A stretch of DNA of 64,000 bases. Origin: Zingiber officinale (Eukaryota > Streptophyta > Magnoliopsida > Zingiberales > Zingiberaceae). The stretch covers positions 137,404,996 to 137,468,995 of the forward strand of contig NC_055990.1 of NCBI RefSeq assembly GCF_018446385.1. Direction: 5' to 3'. Under the pieces are notes generated by a model. The model did not search any database and was not told the DNA's origin. It was given only the letters and a program-made list of their open reading frames with translations. Positions 24,920 through 35,699 of the stretch are shown here, one piece after another; within the stretch, counting starts at the first letter, position 1; every line of letters begins with the position of its first letter. A program made the translations under genes and the position numbers.

Positions 24920-25120
24920 ATCCAGCCGTGTAGGCTGAGTATTTATCGTTCTGTCTTCCGCTGTGTGTGATTCTATTTTGTTCCAGCCGTTTAGGCTGAT
25001 GGTTATAGATGGTGGTTATGTGTTATTTCATTTTGTCCAGCCGAGTAGGCTGAGTATAGTAAACTGCGTGTCATGTTGTTTCTATTTGTGTATATATTCC
25101 AGCCGAGTGTGTCTGAGGTA
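24920..25120 (+). repeat. Four CAGCCG...GGCTGA hairpin repeats
   Basis: Units near 24922, 24984, 25038 and 25099 read CCAGCCG(N)GTAGGCTGAG with small changes; AGCC/GGCT forms a short stem. The two LTRs of element A keep one copy each (about 4708 and 9332). Confidence 0.7.
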
Positions 25121-26296
25121 TATTTTGTATGTAGTAATGTTTCAGAGTGTCATCTGTACAGGGGAGATGCTGCCAAAATTTCTTCGGACAGAGACTCCTC
25201 TGGGGCGTGACATCAAGATTTAGATTGATTAGAGGATGACACGGTCTATGCCTCATATTGATCAATCTAGATGTCAAGGATAGAAGGACACTTGTCACAT
25301 ATTGTGAAGAGTCACAATTAGTAGTCACAAGGTGATGTTGGATCTCAACATTCTTGTAACTTGGGTAGTAATGATGTGATGCTAGATACCGCTCATTACT
25401 TATACTTCTAAATGGGTTTAGGAGCATTGCCAATGTTATAAGAACCTATAGGGTCACACACAAAGGGCAATTAGATGGAGATTAGGTTCATTTGATGAAC
25501 CAAGAGGATTATGTTCATGTGATGAATCAAATTGTATTAAGAGTAATCCAAAGTAAACTAATTGAGTTGGACTCAATTTGGTTCATGTGTTAAATGAGTC
25601 TAATTTGGACTTAGACTCATTGAGCCAATTTAATTCAATGAATAGAGATTCATTAAATTAAAATTGACTTGAACCAATTGTTAGATTTGATCAACCATGG
25701 GAGAGAAAAAGATCAAGTTTGACTTGACTTAAGTAGGAAGATAAAGAGTCAAGTTTTGACTTGACTAATGCCACATCATCAAGGCTTCTTCATTTGGTCA
25801 AGTTTGACTTGACCAAATGTCACCTCATGGAGGAGATCAAGAGACTTGACTTTTGATATTCCATGGGGTTTTAGAAGCATAAAGTGGCTGGCCACTTTGG
25901 TGGGGGTTACAAGAGTGAATTGATTTTTCATTCAAACCTCCTCCTTCTTCCTCTATACCTTTCTTCTCTCTCTCTCCTCCACCATTGTTGATCCTCTAAG
26001 GTTGCTAGCACATCTTTAGAGGTTCTCTCCATCGATTTGTTCATGTGGATACACATAGAGGATTATACACTTGACAACCTTGAGATCCGGCGAACCTTGG
26101 ACGAGCGGGATTTGCGAAAAACTTCGCATCAAGGGTAATCTCTTTATCTTTGTAGATCTAGTGTAGATCTAGGTTAGAGAAATTCATACACATAGAAAAT
26201 TTTGTTTTATAACTTCGCACGGATCCGGTGGCATGGGATTCGGGGTTTCCGCAACGCAAAAAGTAATTTTTGCGGTCAGAAAAACCCAACAAAAAC

Positions 26297-27770
26297 ATAC
26301 AATCCAAACTAATAAGTGAGACCAAAGTCGGGATCAGATGAGGAAAAAAAGGATTTAATCATGCACCTCAATTATTTTGAGTGATGGTTAAGAGGCATGT
26401 GAGTGGAGCCAGTTTTTTGAGGAGATTGCAATTGCGTGTAATTAATGAAACACTTAATTAGTTTGTAGAATTGCATTAGCATTCAACTAACTGATTAAGA
26501 TAGGGCAGAAGGCACTTGAGCTAGCGAACATGATCGCCCACATGGCGTTGGAGGTCGATCCACCTTCTTCATAATTAATTTAATCACTTATATTTTTGAA
26601 GGCATGCACTGATTGTGATCCAGCATCTTCTGTGCACTCACAAGCTTTGCCGGATCCATCCACTTTAACCAAATCATGATTATATTCTTACAACCTCATC
26701 TTCTCATCTTATCCTGTTTTTGTTGTCATTTTAATTTCTCTGTATTAGAGTTATCGATCTTTTGGTATAAGCAAAAGAAGGATTATAAGTTATCCAAATG
26801 ACAGTATAGTAGTATTTTTGTTCTTTTTGGACAAAGATACAGGGGATCTAAAAGCTCTCTTAAGATATTCATTGAGATAATTAAAAGCTAAACATGAGGT
26901 CTAGAGTGTTGAGAATAATCGAAAGGATAGAGAATCCTACTGGTTAAGATATACAATTGGGGATTCATGAGAGGCTTCCACTTTCTCCTTTTTATAGATT
27001 AGATTTAAGAGATTATCAATCTCAAAGAAGAAAGAATAACATGGATTCGTGAGACCATTTTATATCGATCGCAACTGTCTGTGTGGATCTGAGATCGGTT
27101 GGATTTGTGTGCCCATAAAATCAACCTCCCTCCAATCAAGCTATCCTTCAACTATCTCCTACTTGAGGATTGATTCACCAAGTCAAGACCATCTCATCCT
27201 TTGGCTCTTTCAAAGCTTCTCTCATGCATACAACTTTTCTTCAACGCCTAATTGTGTAGGCCAACTTTAGACTCTAAGAGCCTTAGTTTATCTCAAGTGG
27301 ATGCCTATTGACATCTTATCCTCTAGTGACTATTAGATGAAATGATTCCTAATCTATGTATGCTTAAATAAAAAGATAAATTCTACATAAGGTATATTAT
27401 TTATTTATTTTTGTTCCTTACCAACCTTGCAAAAAGTTCTTTAGCCAAATCATATTCTTACTTGTTTTGATCAAAGCAGCATATTTGGCTTTTTTTTGTA
27501 AGAGAGCTTTAGTCTTCTATGATTGAGATGCCTAATTGATAGCAATTTCACCTAGTGTGGAGATATAGTCAATTCTAAGCCTTCTAGTGTGCAAGGTCTC
27601 CTCTCAAGTTTACCTTAATGAAATCTTGCACTCTCATACCACATTTGTTGAACCAAAAGTTGGACACCTTGCCAAAGAAGCTGACATGACTTTGAGTTGT
27701 GCATGAATCAATCCTTCTTCGGACCAAATAATCTTGCAGTGCAAAAAATAAATAAATAAATCATTTTGTG
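26297..27770. other. Low-repeat region, no gene recognised
   Basis: AT-rich, with no ORF resembling a known family and no TIR, LTR or tRNA signature. A plus-strand ORF at 27049-27270 has no recognisable domain. It may be unique host intergenic DNA. Confidence 0.4.
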
Positions 27771-27774
27771 CCCT

Positions 27775-27960
27775 GAAATTCAGTATGCAAATTCATTTGA
27801 TAATTGTTTTTTCAACCTGTTAATTTCTTGGATGATACCTCCCCCAACAAACATGTCATTAACATATAATAATAATAATAAAACTACAATATAGAAATTT
27901 CAAAGTTTTTGGCATAACAATATTGGTCTTTTTAGCATATGATAAAACCCTATTACTCGT
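27775..27960 (-). pseudogene. Copia reverse transcriptase fragment
   Basis: The minus strand reads NFYIVVLLLLLYVNDMFVGG and continues IIQEINRLKKQLSNEFAY before a stop. This is the copia RT catalytic region, where YVDDM is usual; the first Asp is Asn. Flanking sequence on both sides is too decayed to follow, and no LTRs are seen, so this is an old scrap. Confidence 0.8.
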
Positions 27961-28767
27961 GAAATCGTCAATTTTACTATTAATACCAGGTGATTAGTCT
28001 TAATTTTCTGAAAAAGCAAGTAACAAACGGTTGTTTCACAATCTAATATCAAAGTACAATATCGAGCGCTTGCACACGCTTGTGCAAAAATTGTAGGCTT
28101 CGATCATTATTAGTTAATATGGGATTCACTATTGCATCACTTGCCCTCTTTATGGTAAACACCAAAAGTGCAATCCAAATAGTTCATGATGAATATTTCA
28201 TAAAACTAAAGATATTGAGATATTGAGGTTGATTGTGATTCCGAACACCATCATCGTCACCGGAAGACCATACAGCTCTCGTGCATACCCTCCAAGCAAC
28301 AAGTTGTAGATATGTTCACTAAGTCTCATATGAAACAATGTATGCAATTCTTGGAATCCAAATTGCATATGGGCAAGATAATACCTGTTTGAGAGGGGGG
28401 TTAATGGTTGTCATATTGCATAGGTGTTATATTCAGCACAGCCATTGGGATATATAATTACCATAAAAAGGGATTGCACTCATAGTTACATTACCAATTC
28501 TATGTATTTCGAAATACCTCTTTCAAATTTGTTCTTGTACAAACTAGTATATAAATGGCCTTCATTGCCCATGAGAAAATACATAGAAATATTTCTTCCA
28601 CAAAATGAACTTGAAGCCTAATACAATACGACTTCAGTAAAACTATCAGATTCAAAACCCAATGTGCACTAAGCATATAATATCCGCTTAAGATAAATAA
28701 AATGAGTTATCGTGTGAACTGACTTATATAAGTTAAATGAGGGCACAAGGATATACCAAAATGGTAA
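27961..28767. other. Unannotated region
   Basis: AT-rich and without recognised genes. It may be further decayed copia sequence around the RT scrap; nothing can be supported. Confidence 0.35.
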
Positions 28768-29853
28768 TGATGCAATGAAAATTCACCGCCTCGCTACAGA
28801 TTGGTGAAGAAACTTCTTCTCGTGATATAGAAAAATCTACATGGATCAACACACATAAGAGGACACCGAAGTTATCCGATGAGGGTCCTCTGATGCTTAA
28901 GTCATCATGGAGTCATGAAAGATAAAAAAATCACAATAGAAGAGAAAGATTAGAGCGATTAAGGTTACTAGATTATCATACGCATACCATTGACTTCAAT
29001 ATTCATAGGCGATTGTGATCCCAAACCCTAATAGGTTATTGAATCTTGAGATTATGGGTTGCTGGTCATGTGTGGGTTCATGCCCAATTTTGACTTGGAG
29101 GAAACCCACGTGTGTTGGATTTGTCAAAGTGAAATTGGCCATGTAAGTTGAGCCTGCTATGTTGGCAAGAAATTATTACAAGTATCACAAGTTCTCCTTT
29201 CAAGTCGGACTAAGTAGTGGAGTCGAATAAAATTTGACTCAAGAAGCTCTGGATAACTACCTTTTTCTTCCATTTTTTTATTATTTTTTCTCTCACCCTA
29301 TATAATATCTATTTTTCGTTACCCAATTCATTCCCTTCATTTTTTTTCTCTCCCTCAAATTAAATGATATTTTAATATTTAGAAAATATATTTCATTCTC
29401 TAAATTTAGAGAAGTACTAGTCAAGAAATATAAATTTAGAGAATGAATAAGATAGTTGATGCAAAGGTTCTCTTGCATGGCTGACTCCATGTCTACTAAT
29501 CCAACCCATAGGGACTTGCTCTAAATTAGAATTGAATATGATCCATACACGACGTGCAATCCCCAACCCCTAGATTCACTAACCTATTAGGTTTTGAAAC
29601 AACAATGCCTTACAAATATTGTAATCAATGATATGATGGACAATTTTAATAATCTTAATCTCTCTACTCTTATCTTTTTCATTATTATTTTTCTATCTTT
29701 ACTAATTCCATGATGACTAAGCATGAGAGGGTATCGCCAAAATAATTCCGGCATCTTCTAACTATGTGTTGATCTATGCAGGTTATGGCATATTACGAGA
29801 AGAAGCTTTGACATCGATCTCCAACGAGACAGCGAATTTTCGCCGCATCATGT
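28768..29853. repeat. Large inverted repeat, arms about 290 bp
   Basis: The left arm (28768-29060, +) and right arm (29558-29853, read on -) share in order: AATGATGC/ACATGATGC, CTTCTTCTCGTGATAT/CTTCTTCTCGTAATAT, GATCAACACA, CTCTGATGCTTAAGTCATCATGG/CTCTCATGCTTAGTCATCATGG, and AAACCCTAATAGGTTA/AAACCTAATAGGTTA. The spacer holds AT-rich sequence with TTTAGAGAA(T) words. The arms are diverged, so this is an old fold-back element or two opposed copies of one repeat. No TSD was found. Confidence 0.7.
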
Positions 29854-29929
29854 AAGTTTAAGATCTAGAGTCCAAAACGATCCCCATCAAAGCCGATCCA
29901 TTCTAAAGAGGAGAAAAGAGAAATGTGAA

Positions 29930-30205
29930 CCTTCTTGGGCTCACTGAACAGGGGAGAGGGCCTTGAGAGCTCTCCGGATCTGGGTCGGCAGGCCGCGTTT
30001 CTGCGGCTGCATCTCTGCGTCGGACATGGCCACGGACGTGTTGGCAGAAGTATAGATGGCGCAGCGGCGGAGGGAGGAGGAGGAAGAAGGGCATGGGAGG
30101 CGGGAGGCGGGAGGCGGGCTGCGTCGGCGTTGATTGCGGTAGCTGCATCAGAAAGCATAAAGAGCCCACCAGCTGTGACTGGCCGGCCCAGCCCAACTGA
30201 GACGA
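29930..30205 (-). other. GC-rich patch with a possible 5' exon
   Basis: A sharp GC-rich island in AT-rich DNA. On the minus strand it starts with GGGCTGGGCCGGCC, which contains TGGGCC/T site II-like motifs common in plant housekeeping promoters. Downstream an ATG at 30027 opens a 28-codon frame (MSDAEMQPQKRGLPTQIRRA...) ending 29941, with a possible donor CA|GTGAGC inside. Three other overlapping ORFs occur in other frames. I recognise no protein. It could be a relict first exon, a leader carried by the adjacent inverted repeat, or chance. Confidence 0.3.
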
Positions 30206-30300
30206 TCCAGAATCCAGAAAGGGTCAGGCTTAGCCGATATTATAGCTTTAAAATACTTTCAACATTTTATCAAAGGAAAATGATGGACTTAAAAATTTGA

Positions 30301-31600
30301 TAATTGTGAACCTATTTATTGTGATTTAAATGTGCCAAACATACATTTTCTGCAGTAAATTTTCTGGTTCTCTCAAGCACCTTTCAAGCTTTCAAAATTA
30401 TTTCGATAATACTTCAATAGTCACAATGATAAAGTACAAGACACAAATTAATTCAGGAGCCCCTAGGCCAATGAAAGCAGTGGCAAACACGACTTCTTAA
30501 TTTTTTTTTTTCGAGATATCTAAAGTTTTAACTTCGATAAATTAATGAATAATATTTTTTAATAGACCATTAATTTAAGAATACTAAATTGATGGATCAT
30601 CTGTTGTAAGTATTTTTTGATTTATTTTGATGATCAATAAAAAAATTTTGTAAAACTGAATCGATCATCTAAAATTAATCGACGTAAATTGAATATATAG
30701 TGTCAACTAAAAAAATAATTATTTTCATTTTACTACTTTATTAAGATATGCTTGGAGAATGTATATTGATAATTGATCATGAGGTATTCCATAAGGATGA
30801 TGGAATTTGAGTTGGATATTTGATCAAATAGAGAGAAATAAGAAATTATTTGTACAATTAATTTCATGTTAAGATTGACTAAGATTGATTTTGATTTTAA
30901 TGAAATTGATGGTCAAGTGAAAGTAGTAAATTAATGTTGATCGAATATTTAACCGTGAAAAAGTCTAAATGAATTATAATTCATCATACACTTAATAATT
31001 TGAAGTCTATAGTTGATAAACATAAATACTAAATGGGTAAAAAAAAAAATCGGACACTAATCATACGGAATCAGATATTTGAAATAAGACGTGAAGTCTT
31101 AACATTAAAGTTCATCGGATATTTTTAAAAGACTTCCAAGTGGACAAGTGATTAAAGATTGGATTATTCTATTACCTATTAACTGCTGGTTACCACTAGA
31201 TCACACATATTCTCCATCCATGTCTCAAGCAGCTTTAACTCTGGAACTTTAAGACTGGTCAGAATGCAGTTCTTATGAAACACAAATTAAAGCAGCAGCA
31301 CTGCCCAAAGTGAAACAAAAGCAAAAGTTAGCATGCATTAGTTCAAATCCAAATGCTACCGATGATCAAGAGACTAGATACTGTTAGTTTAATTCCAACA
31401 CATCTTTTGTTACAAGCTGGGGACGCCACTGATTTCTACTGCAACATTTTCTGGCCCTTGTTTAGTTGTTCCTCCTTCAAGCAAGATGTATCCATTCGCC
31501 CTTTCTCTTTCATCAAAGCAACTGCTAAAGATTCTTGTCATATTCTTCAAGAATCTGGAGATGATTTTGTGTGATGGAAGCTTCACCACCTTTTAATAAT
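30301..31600. other. AT-rich intergenic region
   Basis: No ORFs or repeats of note. It flanks the CLE gene on its 3' side and would hold its 3' UTR and polyadenylation site, which I could not place with confidence. Confidence 0.4.
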
Positions 31601-31758
31601 AAACTTGATAAAAGATCACAACTTTGGACTAATGGTGTAGGTGTGTTAACAGGTGACCCATTAATGGAAACATGCATTCATGAGAACCATATGTGTATAT
31701 ATAAATTCTCTAATCCATCTCTGCAAGTTCTCATGCTTCAGTCACTGGTCCTTAGTCC

Positions 31759-31798
31759 TCATATTCTGCCTGAAGGTCTTCCTGACTTCCCAGCTCTC
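31759..31798 (-). other. CLE gene exon 2 coding part
   Basis: 40 bp from the acceptor CCTCAG| to TGA at 31761-31759. It encodes a short basic tail (GKSGRP) of the kind that follows the CLE motif in multi-exon CLE genes. Confidence 0.8.
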
Positions 31799-32756
31799 CT
31801 GAGGAAAAAAAAAAGGGAAAAATGGTGATCAGACGCATGGCACGATTTGATGAGGCAATGCTTGGATTCAGGTGACAACATTTTATTATTTTGTTTTATT
31901 TTTGCCAATAAGTGACTGAGTCTCAGATAGAATCACTGAGCACTTTTTTTCTTACTGGGTCTTGGACCCCATTGAGTTCATGCTGCACAATGGACATTTG
32001 CATGCAGGTCTAATCATTTTCTACTTGCCTCTTCGATTATGATATATATGATGATGCAGAAGTGACACAGGCATGCACCAATGGCAGATATTCAAGTTTA
32101 GTTTCTGCTACTAAGCCTCCATAAAAATGATAGTTACAACAATTTGGCTAAAATATTGTTATTGAAGTGTATCTGAATATCTTCAAGCAACAAGGATCTT
32201 ATTTGAACTTGTTGCCTTCTTCATTCAATTACTATTATATCTGGAAATATATGCAAGCGCCATTCTTGTTTCATAAATTACAGAGTAAAACAAGAAAAAA
32301 AAGGTAGAGGAAGTACAGAGTAAGAAGTTATAATTCAGGAATTTTGAAATTAATTTTACACATTTTCAACGTTTCTTTTTATTTTGGAGAAGATAAAACT
32401 TCTGCATTGTTAACGAACAACTTGAACAGAAGCAATCGCAAGTATGAAGGTGCTGCAATTACAAGCAATATCTGGACGATATCTCCGGTGTTTACGAGTT
32501 CGAAACACTTGAAACATTCGGTTAAATAAACAAAGTACCTGTTATGAATGGGATCAGGCCCGTTAGGAACTCTTCTCTTGCTACTGTAGAAAGGATCCAA
32601 GTTCTGGTGACCTGACCTTGATATTGATGAAGCCACAGCAGGAGCAGCCACTTGTGGTGCAACTCTTGCCCTTGCCCCTGCCCTCTGTGCTTCTATGGAC
32701 ACCACGAGAGCAATGCATAACAAGAATGCCAAGGCAGTGCACGAGTCTCTCCGCAT
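31759..32756 (-). CDS. CLE-family peptide hormone precursor (CLE25/26-like), two exons
   Basis: Secreted signalling-peptide precursor. Exon 1 runs 32756 to 32539 from an ATG and encodes a signal peptide (MRRDSCTALAFLLCIALVVS, cleavage probably near residue 23), an Ala/Arg/Ser-rich variable region, and the CLE motif RRVPNGPDPIHN at residues 61-72. The exon ends CATAACAG|GTACTT, a good splice donor inside the codon after HN. A 740-bp intron (32538-31799) ends in a T-rich tract TTTTTTTTTTCCTCAG. Exon 2 (31798-31759) then completes Arg73 and adds RAGKSGRPSGRI and a stop, giving 85 residues, a normal CLE length. Arabidopsis CLE25 has RKVPNGPDPIHN and CLE26 a near variant; these act through CLV1/BAM-type receptor kinases in phloem development and, for CLE25, root-to-shoot dehydration signalling. 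Orthology is inferred from the dodecapeptide only. Unspliced translation would run to 32379 with a tail unlike CLE proteins. Confidence 0.88.
32539..32756 (-). other. CLE gene exon 1 coding part
   Basis: 218 bp: 72 codons plus two bases. It carries the signal peptide and CLE dodecapeptide. The start was chosen at the first real ATG; an in-frame upstream extension to 32777 begins with GTG and is not needed. Confidence 0.87.
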
Positions 32757-32855
32757 CTCTGCTACCAACTTAAGCACCCTCTCAAGCCCCCCCTTTATTC
32801 TAATGAGCTTGAAGAGGAACCAAAACAGTGGATAACTTATTAGTTTGTGCGAGTT

Positions 32856-32861
32856 CTTATA
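32856..32861 (-). promoter_or_regulatory. Probable TATA box of the CLE gene
   Basis: CAGTATAAGAAC on the minus strand, about 100 bp upstream of the ATG, predicting a 5' UTR of roughly 70 bp. A GA-rich stretch lies just upstream. Confidence 0.5.
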
Positions 32862-32869
32862 CTGAGGGA

Positions 32870-34340
32870 TTCCTTCCTCTCCTTTTCTGCTTTAGTATCT
32901 TTTTCTTTTATCTTTGGAGTTTGGAAGTGATCCTGTAGTACCTTTGTGGGACTGTGGAGACGAGAGAACAAAAGCAAGCAGGTTCCCAGCGTGAAGTATT
33001 ATGCATGGTCACATAATCCACACTGTTGCAGTGGGATCCCTTGCCCCTGTCCTTATCTTGCTTTGGTTAAGGAACTATTGCTCAGCAAAATCTGCTTGTC
33101 TTTCTCTGCTTTCTTTTATGTAATCAAATCCTTTTGTAAGGCCTCTTTTCTGGTTGCACATTCTTTCCAGTTGTGAGCATTCTGGCCTTTGAATGGAATC
33201 TGAAAACAGGTGGTAAATAAGAACCATTTTGATTTTTTTATAAAAAAAATATTAAGGATTCTTTCTGGTTAACAGAATTAAAAGTTTCCCTCCTAGATAA
33301 ACTGAACCAGTTTAAATATAAGTAAATGACACACTTCCTAGAATGTAAATATTGATGTGATCCTCAAGGTTTACAAAAGGGTGAAAATTATTGAATGATC
33401 ACAAGGCGATAACTACAATTGTGATCCCAGGGCTTTGCCTCAGACTTGGAACTTCTTGTACATCCAACAATCTACCGTCACCTTTGGGATACGTTTTGCC
33501 CTCTTTCAGTGAACTTGCATTTAAGATTTGTGCTTGGTGCTTCGCAAGTAGGTCACTCACTTCGTATGGGTGTAAAGTTTGGAGAGATAGAGAGAGGTGA
33601 AATGGATTGGACGCAGTCTCCCTATTCACATGTCCAAATTAGCACATAGCACAACAACTTGGACCTTTCATTTCTTGTGCACTACCCTGCACAAAGAGAG
33701 GTGGCCAACAAAGAGACAACAGTTAATAGCGGCCTATGAGGTGACAAAAATTCTAGAAGTCCTTGTTCAATTTGCAGAAAGAAGTGGCCAAACACAGGCA
33801 ATTAGTTAAGGGTGGTCTATCAGGTTGCAAACACACAAGTTGTCTGGATACCAGAAACATTTCCTGACAAAGTGTGGAGGAAACCTATTAAAGGCACCAA
33901 AAGAAGAGAGAATCTGAGGAGAAAATGATATAGCAAACCTGGCCAATTGTGGATTTCCTAATGTGTTGCGACCATTAATTAAAAGGAAATAGTGTTTGAT
34001 CCTGTCTGAAAATAGTGGAGATGGTATACTGGGCAGGTAGCTCTGACGTTGACCTGGAGATGACTCTAAAAAGTGCTGACACCTGGTGCTCCTTTCGGCT
34101 TTTTTTTACGCACACTCAAAAGAGTCAATAGAACCTTATAGAAAAAACCAAGGAAGGGGCCAGTTTGAAATTTGTACAATTATCCTCTAAAAATTCTTCT
34201 ATTATATGTATATAAACAACCTTTTGTAACTTCCACAATAATAATGCAAGTTGTATGTCACCTTTGTAAAAGAAATGTTCCATTGAATGCATATGTTGTG
34301 ACTGAATAATATTCTTTGAAAAATGATTGGTGGTTGTAAT
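32870..34340. other. CLE upstream region, no further gene recognised
   Basis: Several short ORFs (for example 32946-33176, 33391-33600 and 33399-33629 on opposite strands) have no recognisable domain and overlap each other in conflicting frames. No transposon ends were seen. It may contain CLE promoter elements. Confidence 0.4.
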
Positions 34341-34349
34341 TCTCTGACA

Positions 34350-35160
34350 ATGTCGTCCCCTTAATATATCTCGATCGGACCTTTAGTCGACTGACTATAT
34401 ATTATGCTGGCAGATCGATACGTAAGTAGGGTACTGAGTTCTATAAGACCATTCAGCCTCTAGTCCGCTCGACTATATATATTGTGTGATGTCAAGTCTC
34501 ATAGGCCCGGTCGGTCCTATGACCGACCGGCCATATGCCAAGATACTTGCATATGAAAAATGGGGAATTGAGCCCCGAAAGATCCGATTGATATATTTAT
34601 CTGGTTAAATTTGTAATGAGAATTGTTTGACGTCTGTCTTGTGTACATATAGGAGACAAGAATATTGAGCTATATAAACCTGACCAACATTGTGATCGGA
34701 TAACTATATTAAGTAGGGATGGCCCATGAGAAATGAGGCTTGAGAGCCTACCGACCGTGTATTGAGAGTTGTGCTCTAAGAGTGGGAAGTTAGATCCCCT
34801 GAATCTGGCTGAATATAAGTCCAATAGAATTAGTGATATACTGATCGACCATCTCTTAAACTTGATCAGCTCATAGCCGATCGCATATATACAAGGTGTC
34901 TTAACATAAGTGAATCACTAGGTCCTTCGAATCTGACTGACTCTTGGGTTGGACGTCCTCATATTAAAGGCCTTAGCGCTGGGTGAAAAGCGAAGTCCTC
35001 TTGAGAGTGATACGTTGCTTGCCCCCTCCCTTTGACTTTGATCATCATATCACCTTGACTTTGACTTTCACGTCACTTCTGGATCTATATGTTGTGATAT
35101 CGAAATTGTTTCTAGTTGATACCTAGGATAATAACCCCCTCCAACTAAACAAGCTTAGTC
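34350..35160. repeat. Unclassified repeat-like sequence
   Basis: Composition differs from the flanks, with repeated phrases such as GGTCGACTGACTATATA and CTCGACTATATA and a perfect inverted repeat GGTCGGTC-CTAT-GACCGACC near 34509-34528. It reads like an LTR or its leader, but I could not find ends or a TSD. Confidence 0.35.
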
Positions 35161-35164
35161 CACA

Positions 35165-35396
35165 TGGTTGGGCTCCATGCCACATCAGCCTCTAGAATGC
35201 TCGACAATCCGAGCATTTTTCTCAATCTCCATAGTCGAGAGTGCTCAGCAACCCAAGCACCCATGTTAGCCTCCAAAGTACTCAAGAGTGCTCAGTAGCT
35301 TTCAGAGTGTTTGGCAATTCGAGCACCTTCCTTAGACTCCAGAGTGCTTGGTAGTTCGAATGTCCATGTCAAACTTAAAAGTGTTCAACAACTTTA
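35165..35396. repeat. Degenerate tandem hairpin array (about 50-bp unit)
   Basis: Four to five copies of a unit with core GTGCTCGGCAATTCGAGCAC (variants ATGCTCGACAATCCGAGCAT, GTGCTCAGCAACCCAAGCAC and GTTTGGCAATTCGAGCAC), separated by CTTAGCCTCCAGA-like spacers. Each core is an inverted repeat. Confidence 0.65.
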
Positions 35397-35699
35397 GGGC
35401 ATCTCTAATGAAAAAACTTCGGTGAAATTTTTCTATTTTTTAAATGTCACATCATTGTCACATAAAAATAAAAAAACCTCACTTTTCTCTCCACTATAAA
35501 AAACATTTCCCTACAACTTTTTTATGGGCTCCACACTCAGTAATTTACATATCTTCAAAAACACCTCAATTATTTGTTAATGGTCACTCTTATATCACCA
35601 AATTTGTTTAAAAAAATATAATATTAAAAATTTATAAATTTTAAAATAAAAATACAACATTAAATCATAAATTGTTACAAACAATTTATAAAAAAAATA

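Larger units (their letters stand above)
22078..25212 (+). mobile_element. Gypsy (Tekay-like) solo LTR
   Basis: 3135 bp, TG...CA, with perfect TSD TCAAG at 22073-22077 and 25213-25217. TATA box TATAAAAG at 22317-22324 is followed by a GC-rich leader (22340-22800). The 3' end GTACAGGGGAGATGCTGCC...GGGGCGTGACA matches the style of element A's LTR end (GTACAGGGGAGACTCTGCC). No internal region is present. The ORF at 22507-22926 lies in the GC-rich leader and shows no known domain. Confidence 0.88.
21347..26291 (+). mobile_element. Copia-type solo LTR (split by a gypsy solo LTR)
   Basis: Perfect 5-bp TSD AAAAC at 21342-21346 and 26292-26296. It starts TGTTAATTAGAGCCC and ends ...TTGCGGTCAG.AAAACCCAACA. 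The two pieces (21347-22077 and 25213-26291) give about 1805 bp once the nested gypsy LTR and one TCAAG are removed. No PBS or PPT adjoins, so this is a solo LTR left by LTR-LTR recombination. The tail CCGCAACGCAAAAAGTAATTTTTGCGG (inverted arms CCGCAA/TTGCGG) is typical of plant copia LTR ends. Confidence 0.85.

Noticed and set aside
31353..31828. Two plus-strand ORFs (73 and 85 residues)
   Set aside because: No domain; the second is antisense to the CLE second exon. The minus-strand splice model explains the sequence better.
32379..32777. 132-residue unspliced reading of the CLE ORF
   Set aside because: It begins at GTG, and its tail after the CLE motif reads through a consensus splice donor into sequence unlike CLE proteins.
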